Of a DNA stretch of 64,000 bases, positions 1-12,400 are shown one piece after another. Source of the DNA: Hyalella azteca (taxonomy: Eukaryota > Arthropoda > Malacostraca > Amphipoda > Hyalellidae). The notes under the pieces were generated by a model. It saw only the letters and a list, made by a program, of their open reading frames with translations, ran no database searches and had not been told where the DNA came from. Each line of letters opens with the position of its first letter. Position 1 is the stretch's first letter. A program made the position numbers and the translations under genes. The stretch is taken from positions 1 to 64,000 of the forward strand of contig NW_025934720.1 in NCBI RefSeq assembly GCF_000764305.2, given 5' to 3'.

Positions 1-120
1 GTTAGAACGCTATAGATCGCGGTAGAACGCAATAGATCACGTTAGAACACAATAGATCACGTTAGAAGACAATAGATCGCATCAGAACACAATAGATCAC
101 GTTAGAACACAATAGATTGA
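1..120. repeat. 20-bp tandem repeat, cut by window start
   Basis: Six units of a 20-bp motif (GTTAGAACACAATAGATCAC with substitutions) lie head to tail and run off the left edge. The array ends at AATAGATTGA. It looks like the end of a simple satellite or minisatellite with no coding potential. Confidence 0.9.
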
Positions 121-258
121 CAAGTTTTTTCAGCAGTAGCATTGGGCTTGCCAGACGTATGCACATTGAGATCGGGTGACAGATACAAGCAATCAAACAA
201 GCTGAAGATGGGCGCGGTGACAGCGGGGCTGATCGAGCAATCTATAGTTTATGATCGG

Positions 259-515
259 CATAGTGGCAAAGCAGAGAGTTTTTTAGACTCTCCCTCAAGT
301 TCATTTTTGAGTCCTATAAGTAGACAAGTAAAGCATAGTGGCAAAGCAGAGAGTTTTTTAGACTCTCCCTCAAGTTCATTTTTGAGTCCTATAAGTAGAC
401 CAGTAAAGTATCCTGGATACCAACATTATAATACTTAAGAAATTTGATTAAATCTCAAGTAAATGAGGAAATTAAAAATGAACTGATTCTAAAAGAGCTC
501 TGGTTTGCCACTATG
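259..515. mobile_element. hAT-like MITE, copy 1, with internal 75-bp duplication
   Basis: The element begins CATAGTGGCAAAGCAGAG and ends in the inverted form CTCTGGTTTGCCACTATG. It is flanked by a perfect 8-bp direct repeat ATGATCGG (251-258 and 516-523), the target-site duplication length typical of hAT elements. Inside, a 75-bp stretch is tandemly duplicated (259-333 and 334-408, one visible difference). The short open frame across it (142-438) only reads this duplication and is not a gene. The arm sequence recurs at 16865-17053. It has no transposase and is non-autonomous. Confidence 0.82.
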
Positions 516-523
516 ATGATCGG

Positions 524-2330
524 TCATGGGGGCTGCCTGAGCCATAGTTTATGATCGGCCATGGACGCCGATTTAAGGTCGAGGTGGCTGATGGAGAGCT
601 TGAAAAGACGCCGATATCTCGAGCTAAAAGGCCCTACTCTACAGCCTGGGTCTTACCCTTTAAAAACTTCAGAAAGTTGGTAACTAGTTTCATTAGAAAA
701 AATCCCAGATGTGGTTTAATTAGGTAGCCAAAAATTTATTATTGGTTACTTAGCGGCTCAGCAAAACGATTTCTATAAATAGAAGAGCTTCAGAATTCAG
801 ATTCTCTGCAATGCGAAACTCTCACTAGTCTGACAGAATCTTCTTCTTTCTTTGCAGGGTGTCCACTTGGAGTGGACTTAAAGCCACAGGTCTGCCAGAT
901 GGATGACCGTTGGGCCTGAGAGCTTATAGCTTGGGGTTTTCAGCTTCTCTGTGTATGAAGTTAATTGCTGCCATTTACATTTAGTGAGGTTGGCTGATGT
1001 AAGCTCAGTGCAGGATTGGGTAGAAGTTTACAGGGAACATATATTAGTAAATAAAATGAGTTACTGCTAATGTAATTTAGATAAGTAAGGGCTGCTAATA
1101 TAACAGCCTTCATTAAACAAAATTAATAATAATAATAATGATAACAATAATAATAGAAATATATACATAATTATAATAATATTGAAAAAAAAACCTAGAT
1201 TGATCTACTTGCTAAATCAAAACATATATCAGCAGTAGCCATGCATTAACAATTCTATCGTGCTTTCATATATACAGCTTTGCAAGGCGCTCATCTAAAG
1301 ACTAGTCTGACAGAATAGGCTAACATCGACCCAAGTCACCGGCATGCCGGAGCTTCACAGTTCACAATTCCGCTCCCGCGAAAATTCGCCGGATAAGTGA
1401 TAATTTTATCGTTTTTCAATGTTACATCAGCAATTTTATTCAAAATGGTAAATGCTTGCCTAAAATTTACTTGAACCTTTTCCTCATGCAATTCAAGGAC
1501 ATAAGTGCTTACGTTTATTTATCACCTGTATCCTCTTGGATGTCCAAATATATATATATATAGATTGCATTAAAATATGAATAATGGTGTACTTAACTGT
1601 GCCTGTTAACAAATATACATAATAGTTAAAATTTGCGTCCCGTGGGGTGCAAAAGCTGCTCTAAGTTCCAGGTCCTCTTTTCGTTATTTTTGTTATATAC
1701 TTATCTATTGAGAGCACAGCCGTACCGTCAACGATTCAAATTGTCAAGCCCATGCAAGATTTCACTACCTAGTCATGGATGCTCAGACTCGTCGTTGAAA
1801 ATTGAATCCATTATACTGTGCATCATCTATAGAGAACAAATGTCGTTTGGTTTGGAATGAAATATCCTTCAGATAGGGTGTTTTTTTAAATTTGCAATCA
1901 CTACATTGCATTCTCGCTGTGAGTTTTCTTACAACTCACATCCTTAATGTAAAGCGTGTTTACAACCTTAACAACGTTCTTTTATCAATCGCAATGACAG
2001 TGTTGGCACTGCCTAGCTGTCAGAGTTAACTTATGCTTTAGACCGCCTGGTGGCAACAATTTAAATTTTACCTACAAAATCAACATGAAAAATATTTCTT
2101 CATTGAATAGTTCACTCTATTGAACTAATTTGACCTTAGATTTTATAGCTAAACAACATCGGTAACTTAATCAACGTACAAGCTATGCTGGACAACGGTC
2201 GGCTGTGGCATGGAACAGCATAGCTCACTGATAAACTATGCAGCATCGTTTTCTAGCAAGAAGCTAAATAATATATTGCATGCAATAGAAAGTTTAGTGT
2301 TAACCGTGAGCTTGGTATCATAATTGAAAC
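524..2330. other. Intergenic or intronic stretch, no gene recognised
   Basis: AT-rich sequence with only short open frames. One at 1633-1860 has no recognisable domain. A TAA/AAT-rich run lies at about 1120-1180. The phrase TAGTTTATGATCGGC seen at 245-259 recurs at about 545-559. No RNA gene or conserved coding segment was seen. Confidence 0.6.
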
Positions 2331-2337
2331 ACGACGC

Positions 2338-2519
2338 CAAACTTATGATGACAGTGATAAATTCTGTACGGTAGACAATATTTCAGCATCTTAAAATGCC
2401 TAACTCATGATGATAGTGATAATCTGTACGGTAGACAATATTTCAGCCTCTTATAATGCCTAACTCATGATGATAGTGATAATCTGTACGGTAGACAATA
2501 CTTCAGCCTCTTTATAATG
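2338..2519. repeat. About 60-bp tandem repeat, three units
   Basis: Three consecutive copies carry ATGATGATAGTGATAA, TCTGTACGGTAGACAATA and TTCAGCCTCTTATAATG. The first copy is the most diverged. Non-coding. Confidence 0.88.
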
Positions 2520-2976
2520 ACGCATCCACGAACTTCTATATTTAACGATGGCTGTTCTCTGCGGATTAGATAGTAAACAATTTAGCATAAAATATTACAC
2601 GATTACCTCGAAAACATACTTGAAACTTAACCCCTTTTTTAAAGACATATATTGGAAATGTATTCGTAACGATTATGAAAGTTTACATTACTGGTAGTGA
2701 GAATAAATAGTCAAATTTCACCCAATTGCAAGTTCATTTTCGGCTGTTGTTATCATTCGGCTGTTGTCATTATTTGAACTACACATTCACAATTATAATG
2801 CATTGTGCGATACAAATTGAGAACATTTCATTAGATCACAATGGCCACTCACCTTTGAGCGGCGGGTATGGTGGTGGCGGTGAGCAATAGCTTCACCATC
2901 ATCATGGTGATGGTGGGTGATGGTGAGGAACTTCACTGGTGCGGTGAAGAGGGTGATAGTTCCACGCCGGTGTGTG

Positions 2977-3441
2977 GCGCAACGTGGTGATGTGGATGAT
3001 GGTAGAGGTTGTGATGTGGATGATGGTATAGGTGGTGATGTGGATGATGGTAAAGGTCGAGATGCGTGTGATGGTAGACGTGGTGATGCGCCTGATGGTA
3101 ATAAAGGTCGAGATGCGTCTGATGGTAGAGAAGATGATGCGTCTGATGGTAATAGCGGTGATGCGCCTTGATGGTATAGAGGTGATGATGCGCCTGATGG
3201 TATGTTGTGATTCATCTGATGGTAAAGGTCGAGATGCGTGTGATGGTAGAGGAGGTGATGCGTCTGATGGTAGAGGTGGTGATGCGTGTGATGGTAGAGG
3301 AGGTGATGCGTCTGATGGTAGAGGTGGTGATGCGTCGGACGGTAGAGGTGGTGATGCGTCTGATGGTAGAGGTGGTGATGCGTCTGATGGTAGAGGTGGT
3401 GATGCGCCTGATGGTAAAGGTGGTGATGCGCCTGATGGTAA
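2977..3441. repeat. 24-bp minisatellite (GATGGTAGAGGTGGTGATGCGTCT)
   Basis: About nineteen units of a 24-bp purine-rich motif with G/T/A variants. The unit is a multiple of three and has few stops, so several frames on both strands stay open. One reads DGRGGDAS-type repeats on the + strand, another Pro/Ser-rich repeats on the - strand. No flanking coding sequence or splice structure supports translation. Confidence 0.93.
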
Positions 3442-3475
3442 AGCCTTTTGGCGGCTATTCTTCATCACTCTCTGA

Positions 3476-4790
3476 ACGTACGGCCACTTTTGTAAGCTCC
3501 ACTGTAGACGTTGACATAAATATGTTATAGTCTCCTGATTTGATATTTAAACAAAATTTCTTACCTACAGAACATTTTTTTCGCTTTTTTAATTAAAAAA
3601 AACAGGTTTCTTTCAGATAGATAACAGTGCGGGGAGAATTTGTCGCCACCAGTGCAAAATATTAATGCTAAATTTTAGAGTTTATTACCAGTTTCACACT
3701 TCTAATGATCAACTTCATTAAAATTTAAATGCTTGGAATAGTTAGGAACAAGTAAAACTTCTAAATTAAGAAGACACGATACTGACAGAGCAAATATATA
3801 CCTCCCATGCTTTTTCAATAACTTGTGCAAACGTTTAAAATTAATAGCATTAAATATCAAACATTTTTTATTCAAGACGCCCTCTAAATAGCTTCAGCGC
3901 TCTGAAGTTGATACTGTATATAGAGATGAACTTAGTGTTGGTGTTGGAGAGTATAAGCACGGACAACTCATACTCATGTCAACTCAAACTCAAACCCATG
4001 CCTGACGTTGCTTCTTCACGCGGCCCACCGCTCGTTCGAGGTCAGAGTTCGCTATTCTGAGCAGCTGATAATTGACATAAACAGCTTAGCGCTCAACCCT
4101 TCGTGTCAAGTGGTTATACCATTGACATTGCAAACATCGCTTTGTATGAAGATGAAAAAGGAATCGATACGACAAAAATATTTGACCCAGGGAATATATA
4201 ACTATAAACTGGCGGAAAAATAATTTATTTAATTATAGTATCATATCTAAGTGACCAGAACCAAAGCAGATTCTTAGTGAGAGATTCGGGAAGCTATAAG
4301 AATGTTGACGCGCAGCCTGCGATTCTGGCGCAGCCGAACGACCGTTCGTGAGCACCGAGACCGAGGAGCGTGGCCAGCAGGAATTTCCTCAATCATGTAC
4401 GTTAAGAGTACAAAGTATGAGTATAGCTTCACATGACATCCAATCATGGATGTCATGAAATTTTCTCGCCTTGGAATTTGACGCAAATTAAAGTGTAATG
4501 CGCAAGCGCTCCTCGCAATCCATAAGGTACAACAGCAGCAGCAGCTGTGGTTCGGAGTATGTGAACATATTTGGTGCGTGCAGCCTTCCATGTACTCTAA
4601 TTGTTAATCTTAAATGACATAGACAATTATTCGGATGAAAAAAACACAAATGCTATGATTGGAGCATGTTTAATTTTTCGAGGCAATTTTAAAAATGGTA
4701 TCTCCATCATAGCTGCCTTTTAGCGCCGAAGTCAACGTGAATAGGCTGGTCGTTGGTACGAGCGCACGTTGTTAGGCTCAGTGTGAATAT
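3476..4790. other. No gene recognised
   Basis: AT-rich sequence. The only open frames are about 70 residues (+, 4008-4223) and 105 residues (-, 4274-4591), neither with a recognisable domain. A short CAGCAGCAGCAG run lies at about 4533. Confidence 0.5.
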
Positions 4791-5300
4791 TAGTTTTTTA
4801 ATGCTGTACGGGATTGGCCAAAGAGTGACGTCACGTGCAAAAGCAATTTTGATTGGTCGAATTTGACTTCCAAATGAGATTTTTGCGTAGCTAGCAGCCT
4901 CTGGCATCTAAATGACGTCATCGGCTGCTCAACACAGGAGTGGCCGCGGAGTTCTCGTGACGTCATCACTCCCGACTCCCGTGAGTGGCTGCAGCTGTGA
5001 TGAGTGATGACGCTATTCGCTGCTGTGCGTCTTCCTTGGTAGCTTCAAATGAAGCGCTGACGTCATAGAAATCCCCAACGTGTCATTGATTGTAGTCTTT
5101 TAATCACGTGACTCGAACACGCGGCGATTGGTGTCCAATGGGTGACGTAAATGTTTATATTGACTTTTTAGTGATAGCTAGCGAGAGCCCAATGGTCCCT
5201 TGGAAATGCTCGGTAATTGGTCTCCTTTGGTAATGTCACGTTGTGGGTCCGGATTGGTAATATGGAATGATTGCAAGCGTCAGTGGCTATTGGTAATAAC
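4790..5300. promoter_or_regulatory. Cluster of CRE (TGACGTCA) and CCAAT boxes
   Basis: Four perfect 8-bp CRE/ATF palindromes TGACGTCA lie at 4826-4833, 4913-4920, 4958-4965 and 5058-5065, with a near match TGACGTAA at 5143. Two CACGTG E-boxes lie at 4832 and 5105. CCAAT or its complement ATTGG occurs repeatedly (for example 4852, 5127, 5135, 5189, 5216, 5253, 5289). This density looks like a promoter or enhancer. I see no TATA box or obvious first exon tied to it, so the target gene and direction are unknown. Confidence 0.5.
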
Positions 5301-5960
5301 ATATTCTGCTTTGAGATAACATCGACGAGTACAGTGAGAGCGATCCATGCTTACATTTATGAGTCATGCTTCATCCTCACGCGGATATGTGAGGTGGATA
5401 ACATGATAATTTACTCATTTTATAATTCAACATGATATACATGTTACAACTGCAGTCGAAATAAACATACACATTTTAAAATGTCTCAACTTCATATGAC
5501 CAACATTACTGCTAAATTCTAAAAAAAAAATCTCAAGCTTCATTCTACATTTCTTGAAATATTAATGTAATTAATAACTTAATAATAATTAAAATATCGT
5601 CATAAGTTCAGAATTCAAAGCCACCCACATGCAGTGCGGTTCCCCAATACCAAGCTTCGTGGGATCGAGGCCCCGTAGCATATTGTGATGAGGGCCGCCC
5701 ATTAATTATCACGGCTATACGTTTAAGGGGTCTTCATGCAGGAATGCATGATGAATAAAGTGAATGCCTCACGTACAGTTTCATGCGTTCATTCTAATTG
5801 TTTCAGCTGCGAATGCAGGATTGTATTTGAAAATCAAAATATTCAGCGGCGTTTCTTGCTCAAGATCTTGCGGAACTTGAGGAAAGCTAGCAGAAATGAA
5901 TAAGATCTCGCATAAGTTATATGGAGTAGCAATTCTACGTACGTAGACGGAGAAATTTTA
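5300..5960. other. No gene recognised
   Basis: AT-rich non-coding sequence between the CRE/CCAAT cluster and the hairpin. No long open frame, repeat or RNA gene seen. Confidence 0.5.
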
Positions 5961-6138
5961 GAAATAAAACAAATAAAAATACTTTTAAAAAACCACGTTT
6001 TTTAACGGACAAAAAGAAAAACATTTACTCTTACATAACATTAAAGTTATGTAAAATGTTATGTAAGAGTAAATGTTTTTCTTTTTTGTCCGTTAAGAAA
6101 ACGTGGTTTTTAAATCTTTTTTTTATTTGTTTTATTTC
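5961..6138. repeat. Long near-perfect palindrome (foldback, MITE-like)
   Basis: Arms of about 82 bp (5961-6042 and 6056-6138) are nearly complementary around a loop of about a dozen bases. Each arm carries the CCACGTTTT, AACGGACAAAAA and CATTTACTCTTACATAACAT blocks. The single-stranded form would be one long hairpin. Part of the right arm (CGTGGTTTTTAAA plus a T-rich run) is repeated in direct orientation at about 6173-6230. No clear target duplication was seen. Confidence 0.88.
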
Positions 6139-6993
6139 ATCATTTTTAGTTTTGAAAAAAAAAACAGAAAAACGTGGTTTTTAAAATATTTTTTTTTATA
6201 TTTATTTATTTTCTACTTTTTAGTTTAGCAATTTAGCAATTCAAATCAATTTCTAGGGTTGGCAAGTCTGGATGTTCGACTAAAAACTCGATTCCCACCG
6301 TGATATTATATTGTTTTCACTTTTTTTATTCTTTTTCTAAAAAAATCTTTTAAATTATTACTTCTGATGATCAAATCTTGAATTGTTAGGCAGCATAAGC
6401 ATGCATGTCAAATTTCAAGTTTATATGATGTTTTTGCTCTAAATTATAAGGTCTGAATTTTTGATGACAGACACGAAACGAAGCTATAAGAAAAACATGG
6501 TAAAAATCAAATTTGTTGCAAGGATTTTGCTGGTTTGGCAATCTTCCATGCGTGTTATTGCGTAATAAAAATTAATCAGCATATGAATTGAGTTAAATGC
6601 CTGCTTTCACGTAAATGATATGCAAATTAAATGATTTTTAAACAAATTTCTCAATTATTCTTTCTTGGCAATGATCAGGAAAGAGTAGAGGTAGATCGAA
6701 CGAATGAGATATTAAAAAAATATTGCTTGTAATAACATTGTTTTTATTGCTTTTATAGCGTCCATGACTTGTTTTTTGTCTTTAATACAACCTATTTCTG
6801 AATGAGAATTCGATGAAAAATAATGAATATCTTTATACGCAAATGAATGACAGCTGTGCCGATACCAGATTAATTTATTATTATAGGGACTTTATTATAT
6901 ATAACGTCCAATTCATCCACTTGATCAGCATGAAAACCGCATGCTCGTTCGGAAGTTTCTACCGAATTGAAAATGAAGAATGCATTATATATA

Positions 6994-7576
6994 CAGGGTG
7001 TTTCAGAATTAAGTAACCCTTTTAATTTGTTAATAAATAAAAAACTAAGAACGTTATGAAGTTGAAACTTGTTTTATTTAAAAGAAGAACATTTTCATGG
7101 TAATATTGTATCATAGTTACGTCATTATCCAGTATAGCTTGCTAAATTTGTGTTTAATTATCAAGCCTTAAATTTTCATCATGATTCGCTACAGCAAAGA
7201 GAAAGAACAAAAATTATCGCTACAGTCAATAACGATGTCAATAACAGAAGTTCAACGTGATTACAGGATCCATTTCAAAACAAGGATCCTTCAAAAAACA
7301 CATTTAAATGTCTTTATCGAAAATTTGCGGATATCAAAAATTTGCACTCTCGTCAGAAACACTAATGAAGGTTATGAAAGCAACGAAGAGAAGAGCCCTA
7401 TTTTGTCAAAACAATTGTGGTGGGCATTTAAAAGATATTATATTTAAAAACTAGGATACAATATTACCATAAAAATGTTCTTCTTTTAAATAAAACAAGT
7501 TTCAACTTCATAACGTTCTTAGTTTTTTATTTATTAACAAATTAAAAGGGTTACTTAATTCTGAAACACCGGCCTG
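6994..7576. mobile_element. Mariner-like MITE or deletion derivative with ~118-bp terminal inverted repeats
   Basis: The left end CAGGGTGTTTCAGAATTAAG (from 6994) and the right end (to 7576) are inverted copies, almost identical over about 118 bp (6994-7111 and 7456-7576). The right end has 3 extra bases near its tip. TA dinucleotides flank both ends (6992-6993, 7577-7578), as expected for Tc1/mariner insertion. The interior holds an 88-codon frame (7181-7447). Its SITEVQRDYRIHF segment resembles the N-terminal helix-turn-helix of mariner-type transposases, but the catalytic domain is absent. Confidence 0.85.
7181..7447 (+). pseudogene. Remnant of transposase N-terminal HTH inside the MITE
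   Basis: Eighty-eight codons begin MIRYSKEKEQ, followed by SITEVQRDYRIHFKTR and VFIENLRISKICTLV. The spacing resembles the first helix-turn-helix of mariner-superfamily transposases (pattern: S-I-T-x-x-Q-R-x-[FY]-R-x-H-F). The frame ends just inside the right inverted repeat. No DDE/D domain is present, so it cannot act as a transposase. The homology is from memory of the family and the sequence is well diverged. Confidence 0.45.
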
Positions 7577-8118
7577 TATACGTAGAAACAAAATTTCCTA
7601 AAAAAATATATGCAGACGGAAATTATATCTGGTCGCAGTATTACGAGATCCAATAAACTATATATATAGAAATAATTGTAATGTATATAAGTAGAAAACT
7701 TATTATATTTTTTTGCAATATGTCTTTAAATGATCCTCACGCATGCATGCCGAATGCCATATTCCAAAAGATACTTATATAATAAATAGGCCTATTTATG
7801 AGTATATATAGTCCAGGTATAATAATCAATTCTGCAATGAAAATTACTAAAAAATGGTCAGAAAAGAGCGCACATTTATACAATTCATAATTATAAATGC
7901 TCTATATATATACTGCATTATAGCGTGGGACGGATTAGCTAAAAAAGATACATTCGCCTGCATGAGGAATCGTAGAATGTCTCGTAATATACTGTAAGAT
8001 GCATTGATTAAATTGTTATATAATAATTTGTATCCTATATACGTGTCCTATATATGCTCTCTTTCTTTTTCTCTTTCAATTGTGTCCTATATATGCTCTC
8101 TTTCATATTCTTAATGTG

Positions 8119-9485
8119 ACATTTTACGGGGTCCATCATATTTATGGCAACGGATGTTTGCTATATAAAATAAATTGGTTTCTAGGAGACTTCTCTTTTG
8201 TAATGAAGCCTATAATATAATCTATTAATTCATCTATTTTATATTGCAGAAGTCTAAGGTGTCTAAATTTACTATTACTTATGGCAGTAGATATAAATGC
8301 AATTGTAACCCTTCATGAAAAGGGCGAGCTTAATTCAGTCATTGCAAAAAAGTTCCAAATTCGTCGTGAAACTGTGTGGAAGGTGGTAATAAAATTCAAA
8401 GAAACTGGTGAAACATGCAATCGACCTGGTCAAGGAAGGAAACGAAGTGTCCGAACAAAACAATTGGACAAAAACACGAGAGAGAAGTTGAGAAACCCTC
8501 GTCGCTCAGCTGCAAAATTGGCTGCAGAAGCAGGATCGAGTCAGTATATATAAGACATCAATGCTCGCGCGTACGTATCGAGGCCTCAAATTAAGATATG
8601 GCCTCAAAACCTCCCCTTACAAGATGCAAACAAGGCATGAACTAACAGACCGTCATGAACGAATGAGGCTCGAAAGAGGCACATTCTCTCATTGAGGATA
8701 TGGCACGCTGCCCAATTCTTGGTGTTCGCAGTGATGGGAAAAAATTTTTCATTGAATAAAGCGTTAACCGTCAAAATGACAGAGTTTGGAGTCGGGATCG
8801 ATGGATCTGTGCATGGCAACCAGAACAGCAACACGACGTCAAAATCCCATGTCCGTGCACATGATGGTTTGGGCCGCGGGTAACCGCCACTGCATGGGAG
8901 GTCCCCACTCGTTTATATATGTCCCCTCATGCAGGAGTGAAATTGAACAGTCAGCGATACATTTCAGACATTTTGGAAGCTGTGTTGTTACCTTGGGCCC
9001 GTAAACATTTCAAAGGCTCACCATGGAGTTTTCAACAAGACTCTGCCCCATGACATGGCTCAAACATATGACCCAAAACTGGATTCAGGGTCACATCCCA
9101 GCGTTCATTAGCAAAAATGAATGGCCCTCAAGAAGTCCTGATTTGAATCCTCTCGACTTTTCTGTGTAGGCTATTTTAGAGAGTATAGGCCTGCTAATAC
9201 CTCATGATTCTTTGGCGATAGTTTGAAGTCTAAATTGACGCGAGAATGGGACTTGATCCCTCAAGAAATGCTGCGTGTCTCCTGTAAAGCTTTCCCGCGT
9301 AGATTGGAGGCCGTCATTAAAAATAAGGGTGGTCATATTGAATAAATATGTCCGAGAATTGTTTAAGTAATTCTTGGCTACTAGCTCATCCAATAAAAAA
9401 ACAATGCACCTGTTTGTTTCATTAAATAACAAAAAACATGCGTTGCCATACATATGGCGGACTCTGTTACGTACTGTCCGTCATT
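8119..9485 (+). mobile_element. Decayed mariner of the maT (DD37D-like) type
   Basis: A near full-length transposon copy. Imperfect terminal inverted repeats are visible: GTCCATCATATTTATGGCAA at 8131-8150, against the complement of the stretch around 9436-9465 (TTGCCATACATATGGCGGAC). Exact ends are uncertain. The interior encodes a frameshifted transposase (8281 to about 9345). Confidence 0.8.
8281..9345 (+). pseudogene. maT-like mariner transposase, frameshifted
   Basis: The intact N-terminus (8281-8553, 90 codons) has two helix-turn-helix regions (ITLHEKG-type start, FQIRRETVWKVV, then GRKRSVRT). A stop and frameshifts follow. Across frames I can read KTSPYKMQTRHELTDRHER, SDGKKFFIE (around the first catalytic Asp), MVWAA, LPWARKHFKGSPWSFQQDSA (second Asp, codon 9039-9041), EWPSRSPDLNPLDFSV (third acidic residue, Asp, 9155-9157) and a C-terminal EWDLIPQEMLRVSCKAFPRR. 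The last two acidic residues lie about 116 nt apart including an indel, fitting roughly DD37-38D. The protein is inactive: several stops and at least two or three frame changes. The family name is from known motif patterns. Confidence 0.82.
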
Positions 9486-12400
9486 AATTGTGCCAATCAA
9501 AGTGTGGTATTGTTTCTAATTTATTTTCTGATATTAGAGTTCCACTTGAAGATTATTTAATAAAACGAAAACTTGAACGCTTAATAAAACTGGTATATAT
9601 ATCTGTTGAAAGATAGAAAATTTGGGTATGGAGCGATTTCCATTATATTTGTTTATGATCGTATACGATTAATTGTAGGAAAGTTACTTAAATATTGCAC
9701 TTTAATTTCCATACGTATCAAATCCAACCGCGTCATGCATAAATTGTCCAACAAGTAATATTCTGTTCATTATATATTTCCGAATGTTATACCATATCGA
9801 GTATTGTTGGTCAATAATTTAAATATGGATATATACTTGATCAACAGGTCTATCTATATTATTCCCTCGCGGATGCAGTTCCATTGATGCATATATATGC
9901 ATGGTAGACGAGTACAGTTGTGAGCAGTGCGCATCAGTGTACACCGATCGCATTATAATTATAATAATATAATGCGATTATATTATAATTATGATTATAA
10001 TATAATTATAATATTATATCATATTATATTATAATTATAATATAATAATTACGTTGTGTTAATTCATCTGCAGATTGGCCGCGAACACTGCGGCTGCAGG
10101 ACTTATCGTTCTCGAGTTTTGCTAATTCCCTATGCACCCGCCCATGCATATGCATCCTGCTGTGCGATCCTTCACCTTAAATTACATGCACTGCAACATT
10201 ACGATCGAGCTGGCGATCCTATATACATATATATAGTGGTATAATAATCGCACCTTTATATAGGTGCGAGAGCGATTTAATGATTTTTGTAAACTTTAGA
10301 TTTAGCTAGGATATTTGAATCGTTCCATCTTAACAACGTATACAATTCTCATTCGTAATTGGCATATTATAATTGTTGGTCATTATATGTTTTTCGTGTA
10401 CTTTTATACTTGCTCTTCAAAGATCTGCATGCTAATTATATCAGCTAGGTTGTGTTTTTTACGTGAAATTTAGTCATTCTATCTATTTATAATTTAAAGC
10501 ATGCATGCATGTATTCTTGCATGGAAAAATTTCGTCTCCAATTAAATTATACTAAATGTCCTTGATATATAAAAAAATATTTTTGCTAATTTGAGATCCA
10601 AACGACTCAACTAATGATACAGTATGAATGCTTGTATTAAGAGTCATTAATTAACAATTTGTAATAGTATGAATTGTCAGTTAACAGAATTATTTCGTAT
10701 CAATTAACAGTACTTTAAACAATTTTTAATTAGTATATGATGTTCCAGCGTCAGATAGCTATATTTTTTTGCAAAAGCCATTATATAACTTCGATTAAAA
10801 AATATCATAATTTCCGATTTAGACAATTATGGTATAAAAACAAAAAGTCACAGAAAGCAACATTTCTCTATCAAAAGTTAGCTTAATCGTCAATTATCAA
10901 TAATTAAGTAGCACATGCATAGCATAAAATATCAATAAATAAATTATAATTATCAATGAGAAGAATCATGCAGATATAATAAATTTCCGAATTTTAGATT
11001 ATGATTTTGCAAAATTTTCAATTTTAAATTAACATTATTATTAAAATCAAATGCATACATGACAGAAAGGTATAGAGAAAATTATTAGGAAACTATTAAT
11101 TATATCTTGATTATTAACCATCAATTGGAAGATTTTCTGGCAAAAATTCTATTATTAACAGTTCGCAGAAACATATAGCTCATCAAATTGTATAAATATC
11201 ATCAATAATAATTATAACAAACATCATCGATCAGTTTGTAAAAACATTATATATACATAAACTGTTTTCAAAAATATCTATATACTCCGATTGCAAGAAA
11301 TCAACTATATTCACTTTTCCAAAAATCTTTAATCAGTTCGCTGAAACATCAATAATCGTCGCAAAAACATTTTTTTAGAACATTCAATCATGACGGCAGG
11401 ATTAATAAAATATATGTATTAAATATAGAAATGCTTATTCCAGTTTCAAAAGACATGCGCGATTCTTGGACGAATTTAAAATTACGAAAGAACTCATCAC
11501 AGCTGAAAACTTAATTCAACGCAGACGAACCAAACAAATGCATGAGTATACCCATCACAGCTGCGATAACAGAATTCATGCAACGCAGACGAATCAAACA
11601 TATATATAGCCAACTTGTTATAATATGTTAATTGGATAATATTTACCTATCCAATATTTCATTGCAGAAAATGTTTCATGGATTGTCAATAAACTTTTTA
11701 TCACGAGTCTTTTTCAATTATACTCGTAAGAATCCTTTTATTGCGATTCCTTAATTAATATGCTTTGGATTCCTTTCACATTACCACATATAAAAATATT
11801 TTCCCGCAAATTCCGATCTTTAATCAGACAGCACAATACATATAGAGGCAGGAATTTCCTAAAGTTAATGTCAATTATATAATGCACAAAATATATTGCA
11901 ATATATATAATTGCTGGATCGCGGGTCACTATATATAGCTGGATATGGACGCGTGCTGATATTCAACATATATGAATATGATTATAATCGTAATCAGCAC
12001 ATAAATATGATTATGATAGTGAATATGGAGATGTATAACATGCAATTTAGTTAATATGACACGAATATATAACAAAGTATAAGTATGTGCATATAAAAAA
12101 AAAACGATCAGATGATGGAAGCAAATATATAGAATATATTACGATCAATTCTGGGCCTGCTATATATAATTAATGGAACGGCTGAGTTTTTTAGGATGTA
12201 AGAGTAAATACTTTAATTAGTTTGAAAGCTTAATTATATCTTTACTACTAATTTTTGTACTTGAAATCGTATTTTAATATTTAAATAACAAAATCGAGCA
12301 GCTATATATATATAGGCAAAAGTCCTTTCCCTGAAAGAAATTTGTTATTCATGCATGATATGTTTCTCTAACATTAATTACAAGCTAGATGCATTATTCA

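Noticed and set aside
4274..4591. 105-codon frame on the - strand with a CCCCC run
   Set aside because: The Cys run is antisense to a CAGCAG triplet; no domain or splice structure.
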